NCBI GenBank assembly: GCA_913057785.1
Contig: CAJXPD010000003.1
Coordinates: forward strand, 27,060 to 91,059
Source: an uncultured Lewinella sp.
Lineage (GTDB): Bacteria > Bacteroidota > Bacteroidia > Chitinophagales > Saprospiraceae
Direction: 5' to 3'
DNA length: 64,000 nucleotides
Shown here: positions 35,580-45,232 of the stretch, one piece after another
Numbering within the stretch: position 1 is the first letter of the stretch
Layout: each line of letters starts with the position of its first letter
The notes under the pieces: model-generated
Seen by the model: only the letters and a program-made list of their open reading frames with translations
Told to the model about the DNA's origin: nothing
Database searches by the model: none
Position numbers and translations under genes: made by a program

Positions 35580-38500
35580 ATGTTTAAATCGATCACCAAC
35601 TCTCTGAAAAAGGTCTTTGGAACCAAGTACGAAAGGGACGTAAAGACTTACATGCCGATCGTGCATGAAATCAATGAGATCTTCGAAGACCTTCAGAGTT
35701 TGAGCAATGACGAACTGCGCAATAAAACGTATCAGTTTAGAGAAACCATTGCAGAACACCTGAGCGGCATCAATGAAGACATTGCTAACATACGACAGCA
35801 GGCCGCTGATGAGGAAGATCTGCTCGAAAAGGAAAACCTCTTCGTACAGATCGATGAGTTACTCGAGGAGCGAGATAAACATTTAGAGGTGATCCTCAAA
35901 GAAATCTTACCGGAAGCTTTCGCTGTGGTAAAGGAAACAGCTAGACGTTTCAGTCAAAATGAAACCATAGAAGTTACTGCCACAGATCATGATCGAGAAT
36001 TAGCTTCCAATGCTAACAAAAGCTACATCAGCATCCAGGGCAATACCGCTTCCTGGAAAAACTCCTGGACCGCAGCAGGTGGAGAGATTACCTGGAATAT
36101 GCTGCACTATGATGTACAGCTCATCGGTGGAATGGTGCTACATGATGGGAAGATTGCCGAGATGGCGACAGGGGAAGGTAAAACCCTAGTAGCTACCCTT
36201 CCTGCTTACCTTAATGGACTTTCGGGAGAAGGCGTGCACGTGATCACCGTGAATGATTACTTGGCTCGACGGGACTGCGAATGGGTAGGCCCTATCTTTG
36301 AATTCTTGTTCCTAACCGTTGACTGTATAGATAAATATCGTCCTCATTCAGAAGAAAGAAGGAAAGCTTACTTGTCAGATATCACTTATGGAACCAACAA
36401 CGAATACGGTTTCGATTATCTGAGAGATAATATGGTGAGATCAGTAGATGAAATGGTGCAAAGAAAACACCATTTTACTATGATTGATGAGGTTGACTCA
36501 GTTCTGATTGATGATGCTCGAACACCTTTGATCATTTCTGGTCCTGTTCCAAAAGGTACAGAAGATCAAGAATACCTGGCCCTCAAGCCAAAAGTAGAAA
36601 ACTTAATCGCTGCTCAGCGAAAACTAGCTACCCAATACCTTACAGAAGCCAAGCAACTATTCAAAGAAGATAAAATAGGCTATCAAGAAGGTGAGGCAGG
36701 TATGGCCCTCCTTCGTGCTTACAGAGCCTTGCCCAAGTATCGTCCGTTGATTAAGTTTTTGAGTGGAGAAGGAATCAAGGTGAACTTGCAGAAGGCTGAG
36801 AACTTCTACATGCAGGAGCAATCCAAGAATATGCACCTGGTAGATGAGCCGCTTCTATTTACAATTGATGAGAAAAATAGAAATGTAGAGTTAACGGAAC
36901 TAGGCTCTGAATTTTTGGCGCGTGGTAGCGAGGATACCAATTTCTTTATCCTTCCAGATATTGCAACTGGAATGATGGAAATTGATAGTAATGAGGAGCT
37001 TTCAAGTAGCGAGTTAGCTGAAGCGAAGAATAAACTCGCCCAAGATTTTGCAGTTAAGTCTAAGCGTTTGCACTCCATTAGTCAATTGCTGAAAGCCTAC
37101 ACTCTATTTGAAAGAGATGATGAGTATGTTGTAATTGATGGTCAGGTCAAGATTGTAGATGAGCAGACAGGCCGTATGATGGAAGGTCGCCGCTATTCTG
37201 ATGGGCTTCACCAAGCACTGGAAGCGAAAGAAAATGTGAAGGTTGGAGACATCACGCAGACATACGCAACCGTGACCTTGCAGAATTACTTCCGCATGTA
37301 TCACAAGCTTGCGGGTATGACTGGTACTGCCGAAACGGAGGCTAGCGAACTTTGGGAAATCTATAAATTGGATGTTGTAGTGATTCCTACAAACCGTCCA
37401 ATCCAAAGAGATGACCAGGAAGACCTGGTATATAAGACAGAACGTGAGAAGTTCAACGCAGTTATCGAAGACATTGTAAAATTAAGTAAGGCTGGTCGCC
37501 CTATCCTAGTAGGTACTACCTCAGTTGATGTTTCGGAAAGACTAAGTCGGACCTTGCGTTTACGCGCCATCGATCACAATGTATTGAACGCCAAACAGCA
37601 CCAGCGAGAAGCCGAGATTGTAGCTGAGGCGGGTAAACCTGGTAAAGTTACGATCGCGACCAACATGGCCGGTCGGGGTACGGATATCAAGATCTCCGAT
37701 CAGGTTAAGAATGCTGGCGGGTTGGCTATTATTGGTACAGAAAGGCATGATTCTCGCCGGGTTGACAGGCAGCTTCGCGGTCGTTCTGGTCGTCAGGGAG
37801 ACCCTGGTAGTTCTCAGTTCTATGTGTCCCTGGAGGATCGACTCATGCGTCTATTCCAGTCGGAGCGAATAGCGGGCTTGATGGATAGAATGGGGCACCA
37901 AGAAGGAGAAGTGATCCAACACTCCATGGTCACCAAATCGATCGAAAGAGCACAGAAGAAGGTTGAGGAGAATAACTTCGGTATTCGTAAGCGACTGCTG
38001 GAGTATGATGATGTAATGAATATCCAGCGGGAAGCGATTTACAAGAAGAGAAAGAATGCTTTGGCTGGCGATCGATTGACGGTGGATCTTGCCAATATGT
38101 TCCACTCTCTGTTGGAAAGTCTGGTCTATTCTCATAAGCAAGATGGAGATGTTGAATCTTTCCGCCGGGAAATGTTGAGTATGATTGGGTTTGATCCTAA
38201 AATGGAGGCGAGTGATTTCAATGAAGGCCGTGTGGAGGATCTGACCAATGATTTCTACGTACAATTTAATGAATTTTACGATCAGAAATTTAGCCAGATC
38301 ACTGATGCCTTGATGCCAGCCATTAAGGATGTATACGAAAAGCAGTTCCATCGTTATAAGCGAATTCTTCTACCATTCACTGATGGTAGTTCCCATCCAT
38401 TAGCTGTTACGGCCGACATCGAAGCGGCCGTCAAAAGTGGTGGAAAATCAGTGGTTCGCGATATTGAAAAAGCAGTTACACTTTCCATTATCGACGAAAA

Positions 38501-38900
38501 ATGGAAAGAACACTTGCGCTCGATGGACGAATTGAAAGAATCCGTGCAAGCGGCCTCTTTCGAACAGAAAGATCCATTAGTGGTGTACAAGATGGAAGCC
38601 TTCAACTTGTTTGAGGAACTCATCTTTGTCATTAATCAAAGCGTTACTGCTTACCTCGCCAAAGGATCCTTGCAAGATAACCGTGGTGTGGAACAAGCTA
38701 AAGAGCAGAAAACGGATACCAGTAAGATGAGAACCCACCGCACAGGTGAAGAAGAAGCGGCTAGAGCTGCGGCAGAGGGGGTAAGTCAAAATAGATCAAA
38801 ACCGACCACTTTTAAGAGAGTAGATAAGAAAGTGGGGCGAAATGATCCTTGCCCTTGTGGGAGTGGTAAGAAGTATAAACAATGCCACGGAAGAGGTTAA
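35580..38900 (+). CDS. secA: preprotein translocase ATPase SecA
   Basis: 1,106-residue motor that drives unfolded preproteins through SecYEG. Walker A is MATGEGKT (Lys at about 201), followed by [16 protein letters not shown], the DEAD-type box [49 protein letters not shown] and [10 protein letters not shown]. The C-terminus has the zinc-binding tail [13 protein letters not shown], used for SecB or ribosome contact. About 200 residues longer than the E. coli protein because of an insertion near residues 330-450, a known trait of Bacteroidota SecA. Monocistronic, with a promoter box and a strong terminator. All T9SS cargo in this window would first need the Sec system. Confidence 0.97.
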   Translation: MFKSITNSLKKVFGTKYERDVKTYMPIVHEINEIFEDLQSLSNDELRNKTYQFRETIAEHLSGINEDIANIRQQAADEEDLLEKENLFVQIDELLEERDKHLEVILKEILPEAFAVVKETARRFSQNETIEVTATDHDRELASNANKSYISIQGNTASWKNSWTAAGGEITWNMLHYDVQLIGGMVLHDGKIAEMATGEGKTLVATLPAYLNGLSGEGVHVITVNDYLARRDCEWVGPIFEFLFLTVDCIDKYRPHSEERRKAYLSDITYGTNNEYGFDYLRDNMVRSVDEMVQRKHHFTMIDEVDSVLIDDARTPLIISGPVPKGTEDQEYLALKPKVENLIAAQRKLATQYLTEAKQLFKEDKIGYQEGEAGMALLRAYRALPKYRPLIKFLSGEGIKVNLQKAENFYMQEQSKNMHLVDEPLLFTIDEKNRNVELTELGSEFLARGSEDTNFFILPDIATGMMEIDSNEELSSSELAEAKNKLAQDFAVKSKRLHSISQLLKAYTLFERDDEYVVIDGQVKIVDEQTGRMMEGRRYSDGLHQALEAKENVKVGDITQTYATVTLQNYFRMYHKLAGMTGTAETEASELWEIYKLDVVVIPTNRPIQRDDQEDLVYKTEREKFNAVIEDIVKLSKAGRPILVGTTSVDVSERLSRTLRLRAIDHNVLNAKQHQREAEIVAEAGKPGKVTIATNMAGRGTDIKISDQVKNAGGLAIIGTERHDSRRVDRQLRGRSGRQGDPGSSQFYVSLEDRLMRLFQSERIAGLMDRMGHQEGEVIQHSMVTKSIERAQKKVEENNFGIRKRLLEYDDVMNIQREAIYKKRKNALAGDRLTVDLANMFHSLLESLVYSHKQDGDVESFRREMLSMIGFDPKMEASDFNEGRVEDLTNDFYVQFNEFYDQKFSQITDALMPAIKDVYEKQFHRYKRILLPFTDGSSHPLAVTADIEAAVKSGGKSVVRDIEKAVTLSIIDEKWKEHLRSMDELKESVQAASFEQKDPLVVYKMEAFNLFEELIFVINQSVTAYLAKGSLQDNRGVEQAKEQKTDTSKMRTHRTGEEEAARAAAEGVSQNRSKPTTFKRVDKKVGRNDPCPCGSGKKYKQCHGRG

Positions 38901-38932
38901 TCTTTCTTTCTAGGTAAAACTTATAGAAAACG

Positions 38933-38961
38933 AAAGCCTTGACTAATCAGTCAGGGCTTTT
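38933..38961 (+). terminator. intrinsic terminator of secA
   Basis: AAAGCCTTGACT (38933-38944), loop AATC, then AGTCAGGGCTTT (38949-38960): a 12-pair stem with one G-U, followed by TTGTGTTGTTT. It starts 32 bases past the secA stop. Confidence 0.85.
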
Positions 38962-39039
38962 GTGTTGTTTATTCTATAATAAGCACACTTTGTTAAGCCT
39001 TTGAAAAATTCAATTCTTTAACAACAACACCTGTCTCTC

Positions 39040-39498
39040 ATGTCCAGTGCACACCTTTTCCAGGAACTCTTTGATTACAATAAACATGCTAACGGACAAT
39101 TCATAAAGCTTCTCACCAGCCTGGAAACCACTCCCGAAAAGGCCATTAGTTTTATTGACCACATTTTCAATGCACATCAAATCTGGTTGAATCGAATCCA
39201 ATTGGAAGGGCCTAACTTTGGCGTTTGGCAATCCCATCAACCGGATCAGTGGTTTGAACTAAATGAACAGCTACATCAAAGAACGCTGACCTATCTCAAC
39301 GCAGATCCAGCCAATCGAACACTCGACAGCACCATCACTTACCAAAACTCCAAAGGACAATCCTTCAGTAATTCTTTACAAGATATCTACTTCCATGTGA
39401 TCAACCACAGCACACATCATCGATCACAAATCGCGCTCCTATTGCGTCAGAACAAGATTATTCCTCCTGGCTCCGACTACATTTTTTATAAGCGGTAA
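39040..39498 (+). CDS. DinB family protein
   Basis: 152-residue four-helix-bundle protein of the DinB/YfiT-like superfamily, putative metal-dependent enzymes including bacillithiol and mycothiol transferases. Candidate metal ligands are His46 (HIFNAHQIW) and the C-terminal cluster NHSTHHRSQI. The role here is unknown; thiol transfer, detoxification or DNA-damage response are described for relatives. Isolated gene between the secA terminator and the PadR cluster. Confidence 0.85.
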   Translation: MSSAHLFQELFDYNKHANGQFIKLLTSLETTPEKAISFIDHIFNAHQIWLNRIQLEGPNFGVWQSHQPDQWFELNEQLHQRTLTYLNADPANRTLDSTITYQNSKGQSFSNSLQDIYFHVINHSTHHRSQIALLLRQNKIIPPGSDYIFYKR

Positions 39499-39579
39499 AA
39501 GAATTATTCAGCGTATTTGCTAGCCAGGAAAAGGCTTAGTGGCAATGTCCAAGCGGCAAATAAAGGCCATTTTCTGATA

Positions 39580-39643
39580 AAAACTACAAATTAGGGTAAA
39601 ATAATTTGGCGTTCAGCTTTATTAAAACTACATTTAAGATAAA
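39580..39643 (+). promoter_or_regulatory. direct repeat upstream of padR, possible regulator site
   Basis: Two imperfect copies of AAAACTACA-n2-TWAG-n-TAAA start at 39580 and 39624, 44 bases apart, just before the PadR start codon at 39654. PadR regulators commonly bind their own promoter, so these could be operator sites; the repeat is direct rather than inverted, which is less usual. Confidence 0.3.
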
Positions 39644-39653
39644 TATTGCAAGA

Positions 39654-39983
39654 ATGAGTAAACATAGATTAGGCGAATTCGAAGAACTCGTGCTGCTCAC
39701 AGTTGCTGTTCTCTACGGGGAAGCCTATGGGATCGCCATCATAGATGAGATGGAAAGGCGCTTAGATCGTACAGTTAGTATTGGATCCCTGCAGACTGTT
39801 CTTCGCCGACTGGAGAAGAAGGGATATCTCGCTTCGGAACTGGGAGAAGTTACAAAGGTCCGTGGAGGAAAACGGAAGCGGTTCTTCACCGTCACCAACC
39901 TGGGGCGCAAAGCCCTGGAAATCACCAAGGATCAACGACTAGACCTTTGGAATTCTATCCCTAACATTGCTTTCGGCGACTAG
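39654..39983 (+). CDS. PadR family transcriptional regulator
   Basis: 109-residue winged-helix repressor-type protein: LGEFEELVLLTVAVLYGEAY (helix 1-2), IGSLQTVLRRLEKKGYLAS (recognition helix and wing) and RFFTVTNLGRKALE. The ATG at 39654 gives the canonical MSKHRLGEFEE start; a TTG at 39606 would only add a non-conserved extension. The stop codon is separated from the ATG of the first permease by one base, so they are translationally linked. In Bacteroidota, PadR genes of this type precede prefix-domain permeases and probably control their expression; the signal is unknown. Confidence 0.9.
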   Translation: MSKHRLGEFEELVLLTVAVLYGEAYGIAIIDEMERRLDRTVSIGSLQTVLRRLEKKGYLASELGEVTKVRGGKRKRFFTVTNLGRKALEITKDQRLDLWNSIPNIAFGD

Positions 39984-39984
39984 C

Positions 39985-42618
39985 ATGAAAAATAATCAGT
40001 CCAATCACCCACCTAAGCTCTTGCTGCAATTCTTCAGATGGTATTGCAATCCCGACTTCGCCGAAGATCTGGAGGGCGACCTCTACGAACGATTTGAAAG
40101 AAGAAGGGCATCAAAAAGGCCCGGATTAGCCAAATGGTACTTTGCTAAGGATGTACTTTCCCTCTTTCGGCCAGGAATAATTCGGTCCCTCTGCCCAAAA
40201 TCTTTTCTCAACCCTACTGTTATGTTACGTCACCATCTTTTACTGACCTATCGTCAATATCGACGATCCCCTAACACCTTCCTCATAAATATTATTGGTC
40301 TTGCTTCTGGCTTAGCTTGTGCCATCTTCATCTTCTTATGGATTCAAGATGAATACCAGATAGATCGCTTTCACGCCAAGGACCAACGACTGTATCAGGT
40401 CATGCAAAACTACCCTATAGCAGGTGGTTTTGAAACCACGGAATACCAACCGGGACCATTGGCACAAGCCTTACGAGAGGAATTCCCTGAAGTAGAAAAT
40501 GCGATTTCAGTTTGCCCTCCACTTGGGAGTGCTGGGAATAAAGGAGTAATATCAACAGCGGAAAACCAAGCCAAAGCCAGTGAGCTGTATGTAGATCCTG
40601 AGTTTTTCGAGTTTTTTTCTTTCCCACTAGAAGTAGGAGACCCGGAATGGGTATTAAAAAACAAAGATGCAGTAGTCATTTCAAAAAAACTGGCTAACCA
40701 GCTTTTTCCTAGTCCCGAAGAGGCCATAGGGCAGACCATTGAGTGGTTTCGAGAAGATGTAACTATTCCGTTCACCGTTACTGGAGTATTTGACGATATC
40801 CCTGCTCAATCTACCTTGCAATTTGATTTACTCCTCTCCTACCCTAGTCTAGCGGAGCATTCGCAACATCTTCGCACTTGGGCCAATAGTGACCCTTATA
40901 CCTATACCCTTTTAAAGCCGGGTGTTGAAATCGAAGCGCTGAACGACAAAATCAGCACCTATCTGCAGGAGAAGGTTAGTGCCAGTGTAGAGGACCCGAA
41001 CTATATATTCACCGGAACCGCCTTTGTACAGCCTTTCTCAGATAGATATCTATTCAATCGATATGAGAATGGTAGGCCAGCCGGAGGACGGATCGGCTAT
41101 GTTAAACTCTTTGCCACAATTGCCTTCTTTCTATTACTGATTGCCTGCATCAACTTCATGAACTTATCCACAGCTAAGGCCATTCATAGAGCAAAGGAAA
41201 TCGGCGTAAAAAAAGTAATAGGAGCACAGCGCAGCTCCTTAATATCACAGTATCTGACGGAGGCCTTGCTCATAACCCTTCTAGCAGCTATAGTAGCCGT
41301 AATCTTGGTTTACACCCTGCTCCCTCAATTCAATGGTATTACTGGAAAAGAAATCGCGTTTAGGCCTACACCAACCATACTTATTGGCTTAATCGCCATT
41401 ATAGCATTTACGGGCTTACTGGCAGGTAGTTACCCCGCTCTTTACTTGTCAAAGTTCCAACCTGCAAAAATCTTTAAAGGGAAGCTCACCCGCGGACTTC
41501 GCGAATATTGGATGAGAAAAGGCTTAGTCGTTTTTCAATTCACGATTTCTCTGGTACTCATCATTGCTGTCATGTTAGTGTACCAGCAAATCGAATTTAT
41601 CCAAAACAAAAACCTCGGCTACAACAACGAACGAATCCTCACCTTAAAACAGGATGGCAACCTAAGAAACCAATTCCCCGCCTTTAAGAACAGTTTAGAA
41701 GCCCTGCCGGAGATCGAAGCAGTAACCACCTTCCGACATGACCTGACAGGAGATTTTGGAAGCACCTCCGGCGTGCAATGGGAAGGCCAGGGGGAAGGTC
41801 AACGTATCGAATTTGGGAACTTGGAAGTGGATTACGGCTTGATGGAACTGATGGAGATCCAGTTGGTCGAAGGACGAACGTTTACTCCAGATTTCGCTAC
41901 CGAACAGAACAAAATCATATTCAATGAAGCGGCCGTTAAAGCAATGGGTTTGAAGGAGCCGATTGGTCAAAAAATCATGCTTTGGGGAGAACCGAGAGAA
42001 ATTATCGGAGTCGCTAAGGATTTCCATTTCGAGTCCCTCTACGAGAAGGTTAAACCCTGCATGATTCGATTTTCTCCAAACAATGAGAATATATTGGTCA
42101 AGCTAAAACCGGGTTCCCCAAAGGCGACAATAAGAGCTATTGAAGAAACCTACCATGCGTTTAATGAAGGGCTCGCCTTTGAGTATCGATTCCTAGATGA
42201 TGACTATCAACGACTATATGCATCCGAAGAGCGGATCTCTCTTTTATCTCGATACTTTGCAGCCTTAGCCATTATCATCTCTTGTTTAGGCCTGTTTGGG
42301 TTGGCAGCTTTCACAGCTGAAAGAAGAGCCAAGGAGATTTCGATTCGGAAAATATTAGGTGCAAGTGCAGCTTCCATTGTCCAATTGCTGTCCAAAGATT
42401 TTACGCTTACCGTCCTACTAGCCCTTTTGATCGGCATTCCCATCAGCTATTTACTAAGTCAGTACTGGCTCCAATCCTTCGCCTACCATATTGAGATTCA
42501 GCCTTGGTATTTCTTGGGCGCAGGACTGTTGCTGTTGCTGATCGCATGGAGTACAGTAGGTATTCAAACGCTAAAAGCCGCCAAGACAAACCTTATTCAA
42601 GCCTTAAAAGATGAATGA
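39985..42618 (+). CDS. MacB/FtsX-like permease with N-terminal prefix domain (copy 1)
   Basis: 877 residues from the ATG at 39985, one base after the PadR stop. Residues about 10-72 are the permease prefix domain 2 (FFRWYCNPDFAEDLEGDLYE), then a membrane helix near 98-118, a MacB-type periplasmic domain (about 120-360), an FtsX core with three helices near 370-480 (INFMNLSTAKAIHRAKEIGV), a second periplasmic domain, and a second FtsX core near 750-877 (ERRAKEISIRKILGASAAS). This is the ABC permease fold, but no ATPase gene accompanies it. Such proteins may act with an ATPase encoded elsewhere, or as signalling or mechanotransmitting membrane proteins. Overlaps the next gene by 8 bases. Confidence 0.9.
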   Translation: MKNNQSNHPPKLLLQFFRWYCNPDFAEDLEGDLYERFERRRASKRPGLAKWYFAKDVLSLFRPGIIRSLCPKSFLNPTVMLRHHLLLTYRQYRRSPNTFLINIIGLASGLACAIFIFLWIQDEYQIDRFHAKDQRLYQVMQNYPIAGGFETTEYQPGPLAQALREEFPEVENAISVCPPLGSAGNKGVISTAENQAKASELYVDPEFFEFFSFPLEVGDPEWVLKNKDAVVISKKLANQLFPSPEEAIGQTIEWFREDVTIPFTVTGVFDDIPAQSTLQFDLLLSYPSLAEHSQHLRTWANSDPYTYTLLKPGVEIEALNDKISTYLQEKVSASVEDPNYIFTGTAFVQPFSDRYLFNRYENGRPAGGRIGYVKLFATIAFFLLLIACINFMNLSTAKAIHRAKEIGVKKVIGAQRSSLISQYLTEALLITLLAAIVAVILVYTLLPQFNGITGKEIAFRPTPTILIGLIAIIAFTGLLAGSYPALYLSKFQPAKIFKGKLTRGLREYWMRKGLVVFQFTISLVLIIAVMLVYQQIEFIQNKNLGYNNERILTLKQDGNLRNQFPAFKNSLEALPEIEAVTTFRHDLTGDFGSTSGVQWEGQGEGQRIEFGNLEVDYGLMELMEIQLVEGRTFTPDFATEQNKIIFNEAAVKAMGLKEPIGQKIMLWGEPREIIGVAKDFHFESLYEKVKPCMIRFSPNNENILVKLKPGSPKATIRAIEETYHAFNEGLAFEYRFLDDDYQRLYASEERISLLSRYFAALAIIISCLGLFGLAAFTAERRAKEISIRKILGASAASIVQLLSKDFTLTVLLALLIGIPISYLLSQYWLQSFAYHIEIQPWYFLGAGLLLLLIAWSTVGIQTLKAAKTNLIQALKDE

Positions 42619-45232
42619 TCCACGACAACGACAGCCATCTCACTGGGCATTGATCTTCTTTCGTTGGTATTGCCATCCAGATTATGTGGAAGACCTGGAG
42701 GGGGATCTACATGAACGGTTTGACCGAAAAAGATTGGCTGAAGGTATGCGCGAAGCTAGATGGGCATTAGTCAAAGACGTATTAGCCCTTTTCCGGCCAG
42801 GGATTATTCGACCTCTAAGGATAAATCACCCTTTCATAAATACTGTTTTTATGTTTAGAAATCACTTAAAAATTGCCTGGAGAAATCTCTTCAAGAATAA
42901 ATTCTTCTCTTCGATCAATATCGGAGGGCTGGCGGCAGGGATGTTGATCCCCATGCTGATTGGCCTTTGGATACATGATGAACTTTCTTTCAATAAGCAA
43001 TACCCCAATCAGGATCGTCTTGCCTTGGCTATGCAGAACCAGAATCTGAACGGGAAAATTGAAACCTGGTTTAATCAAGCTAGGCAGCTAGAGCCTGAAT
43101 TGCGCAAGAGTTACGGTCACCTCTTTGATGGCATTGTAACAACTCCGGGTACCTGGACACACTCCATCACCTATCAAGACAAGAAAGTTAAGCAAAGAGG
43201 TAGTTATTTCGGGCCAGATATCATTGACATGCTGTCTATCAACCTGCTAAAAGGAAGCCAAGAGAGCATGGAAGACCCCAACGCTATCTTTTTAGCAGCG
43301 TCCTTGGCAGAATCGATATTTGGCGAGGAAGACCCTATGGATAAGCCACTCATTTTAGGGCAGGACTTAGCGGTTACGGTTAAAGGCGTGTACGAAGATT
43401 TACCTAAGAATTCAGAGTTTCAGAACTTGTTTTTCATTGTACCCTGGGAAAGATATTTCCAAAATGCCAACTTGGAAGAGCGCACAGGTTGGGGGAATAG
43501 TTGGTTCAATGTCTTTGTGCAAGTAGCTAAAAATGTCAGTATGGAGGAAGCCTCATTGGCCATCAAGAATGCCAAATACGACAACATTGAGAAGGACTAT
43601 GCCGAAAGAAATCAGCCCGCTATTTTCCTACATCCTATGAAGGATTGGTATCTGAGGGGAGAGTTCGAAAATGGGAGAAATGCTGGGGGTAGAATAGAAT
43701 ATGTTTGGTTATTCGGGATCATAGCTGTTTTTGTCTTACTATTGGCTTGCATCAACTTCATGAATCTAAGTACAGCAAGGTCCGAGGAAAGAGCCAAAGA
43801 GGTAGGTATCCGAAAAACCCTAGGGTCGATCCGAAGCCAACTCATCAGTCAGTTTTTCAGTGAATCATTACTCATTACATTACTCGCCTTTGTCATTTCC
43901 ATTGGCTTAGCTTATATCCTCTTACCCACCTTTAACGAAATCGCCGATAAAGAACTACAGCTCCCCTGGAGCAACCCAGTTTTCTGGTTGTTGGGCATTG
44001 GTTTTGCCTTACTCACGGGCTTAATTGCAGGAAGCTATCCCTCCCTATACCTGTCCGCCTTTAAACCTGTCAAAATCTTAAAAGGAACCTTCAGGGCAGG
44101 TCGCTTGGCCAGCTTACCACGTAAAGCCTTAGTTGTAGTTCAATTCACCGTATCCATAAGTCTTATTATCGGAACGATTTTCATTTTCCGTCAGATTCAA
44201 CATGCGAAAGATCGTCCAATAGGATATAATAGAGACAACCTCATCCGCGTACCCATCAAAGACGAAGCCATCATCAAACACTTGCAAACCCTCCGGGCAG
44301 ATTTGCTAAATACCGGCATGGTTGAAGAAATGGCGGGAACAGACTCTCCTATAACATCCACGGGTGTCACCAATGGCGGATTTGACTGGCCAGGAAAAGA
44401 CCCAAATGCTAGCAATGACTTTACTTCCTTGCGCGTCACTTATGAGTTTGGAGATATGGTAGATTGGGAGATCATTGCGGGTAGGGATTTTTCGCGTGAT
44501 TTTGCCAGCGATAGTACCGGCTTTATTCTCAATGAGGCAGCAGTAGAATACATGGGTGTCGACGACCCTATCGGTATGGTAATGCGTCGAGGAGATGACG
44601 TACACAAGGTAGTAGGGGTTGTGAAAAACTTAGTTACACAATCACCCTATGCCCCAGTGCGCCAGACTTTATTCATGCTACATGAGACCTGGCTGAATTA
44701 TATAAATATCAAATTGAAGGCAGATAGTCCTCCACATGAAGCATTGACTACGATTGAAGCCATTTTTAAAAAGTATGATCCCGCTAATAGCTTCGAGTAC
44801 ACCTTTGCAGATGAGTCCTACGCCCGGAAATTCGATGATGATGAACGGATTGGCAAACTAGCTTCCTTCTTCGCCATACTGGCCATTTTCATTTCCTGTC
44901 TGGGTCTTTTTGGCTTAGCAGCTTATGTTGCTGAAAGGCGCAAAAAGGAAATTGGAATTCGGAAAGTCTTAGGCGCATCTATCCTGAGGCTCTGCCAAAT
45001 GCTCTCAAGAGAATTCATCAAACTAGTTCTAATTTCTTTCATCATAGCTACTCCCATTAGCTACTTTTTAATGAACAGCTGGCTCGAAGAATTTAGTTAT
45101 CGAACAGATCTATCCTGGTGGGTCTTTGCGGTGGTTGGAATACTTTCGATGGTTATCGCATTGACAACGGTAGTCTTCCAAGCCTTACGTGCTGCTTTGA
45201 TGAACCCCGTAAATGTAATCAAGAGTGAATAA
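42611..45232 (+). CDS. MacB/FtsX-like permease with N-terminal prefix domain (copy 2)
   Basis: 873 residues. Same architecture as its neighbours: prefix domain at about 8-75 (FFRWYCHPDYVEDLEGDLHE), first helix near 98-120, MacB-like periplasmic domain, FtsX core (INFMNLSTARSEERAKEVGI, then LIAGSYPSLYLSAFKPVKIL), second periplasmic domain and second FtsX core (ERRKKEIGIRKVLGASILRL). The ATG lies inside the last codons of copy 1 (8-base overlap, ATGAATGA), so its translation is probably coupled to copy 1. The paralogs differ most in the periplasmic domains, suggesting different ligands or partners. Confidence 0.9.
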   Translation: MNDPRQRQPSHWALIFFRWYCHPDYVEDLEGDLHERFDRKRLAEGMREARWALVKDVLALFRPGIIRPLRINHPFINTVFMFRNHLKIAWRNLFKNKFFSSINIGGLAAGMLIPMLIGLWIHDELSFNKQYPNQDRLALAMQNQNLNGKIETWFNQARQLEPELRKSYGHLFDGIVTTPGTWTHSITYQDKKVKQRGSYFGPDIIDMLSINLLKGSQESMEDPNAIFLAASLAESIFGEEDPMDKPLILGQDLAVTVKGVYEDLPKNSEFQNLFFIVPWERYFQNANLEERTGWGNSWFNVFVQVAKNVSMEEASLAIKNAKYDNIEKDYAERNQPAIFLHPMKDWYLRGEFENGRNAGGRIEYVWLFGIIAVFVLLLACINFMNLSTARSEERAKEVGIRKTLGSIRSQLISQFFSESLLITLLAFVISIGLAYILLPTFNEIADKELQLPWSNPVFWLLGIGFALLTGLIAGSYPSLYLSAFKPVKILKGTFRAGRLASLPRKALVVVQFTVSISLIIGTIFIFRQIQHAKDRPIGYNRDNLIRVPIKDEAIIKHLQTLRADLLNTGMVEEMAGTDSPITSTGVTNGGFDWPGKDPNASNDFTSLRVTYEFGDMVDWEIIAGRDFSRDFASDSTGFILNEAAVEYMGVDDPIGMVMRRGDDVHKVVGVVKNLVTQSPYAPVRQTLFMLHETWLNYINIKLKADSPPHEALTTIEAIFKKYDPANSFEYTFADESYARKFDDDERIGKLASFFAILAIFISCLGLFGLAAYVAERRKKEIGIRKVLGASILRLCQMLSREFIKLVLISFIIATPISYFLMNSWLEEFSYRTDLSWWVFAVVGILSMVIALTTVVFQALRAALMNPVNVIKSE

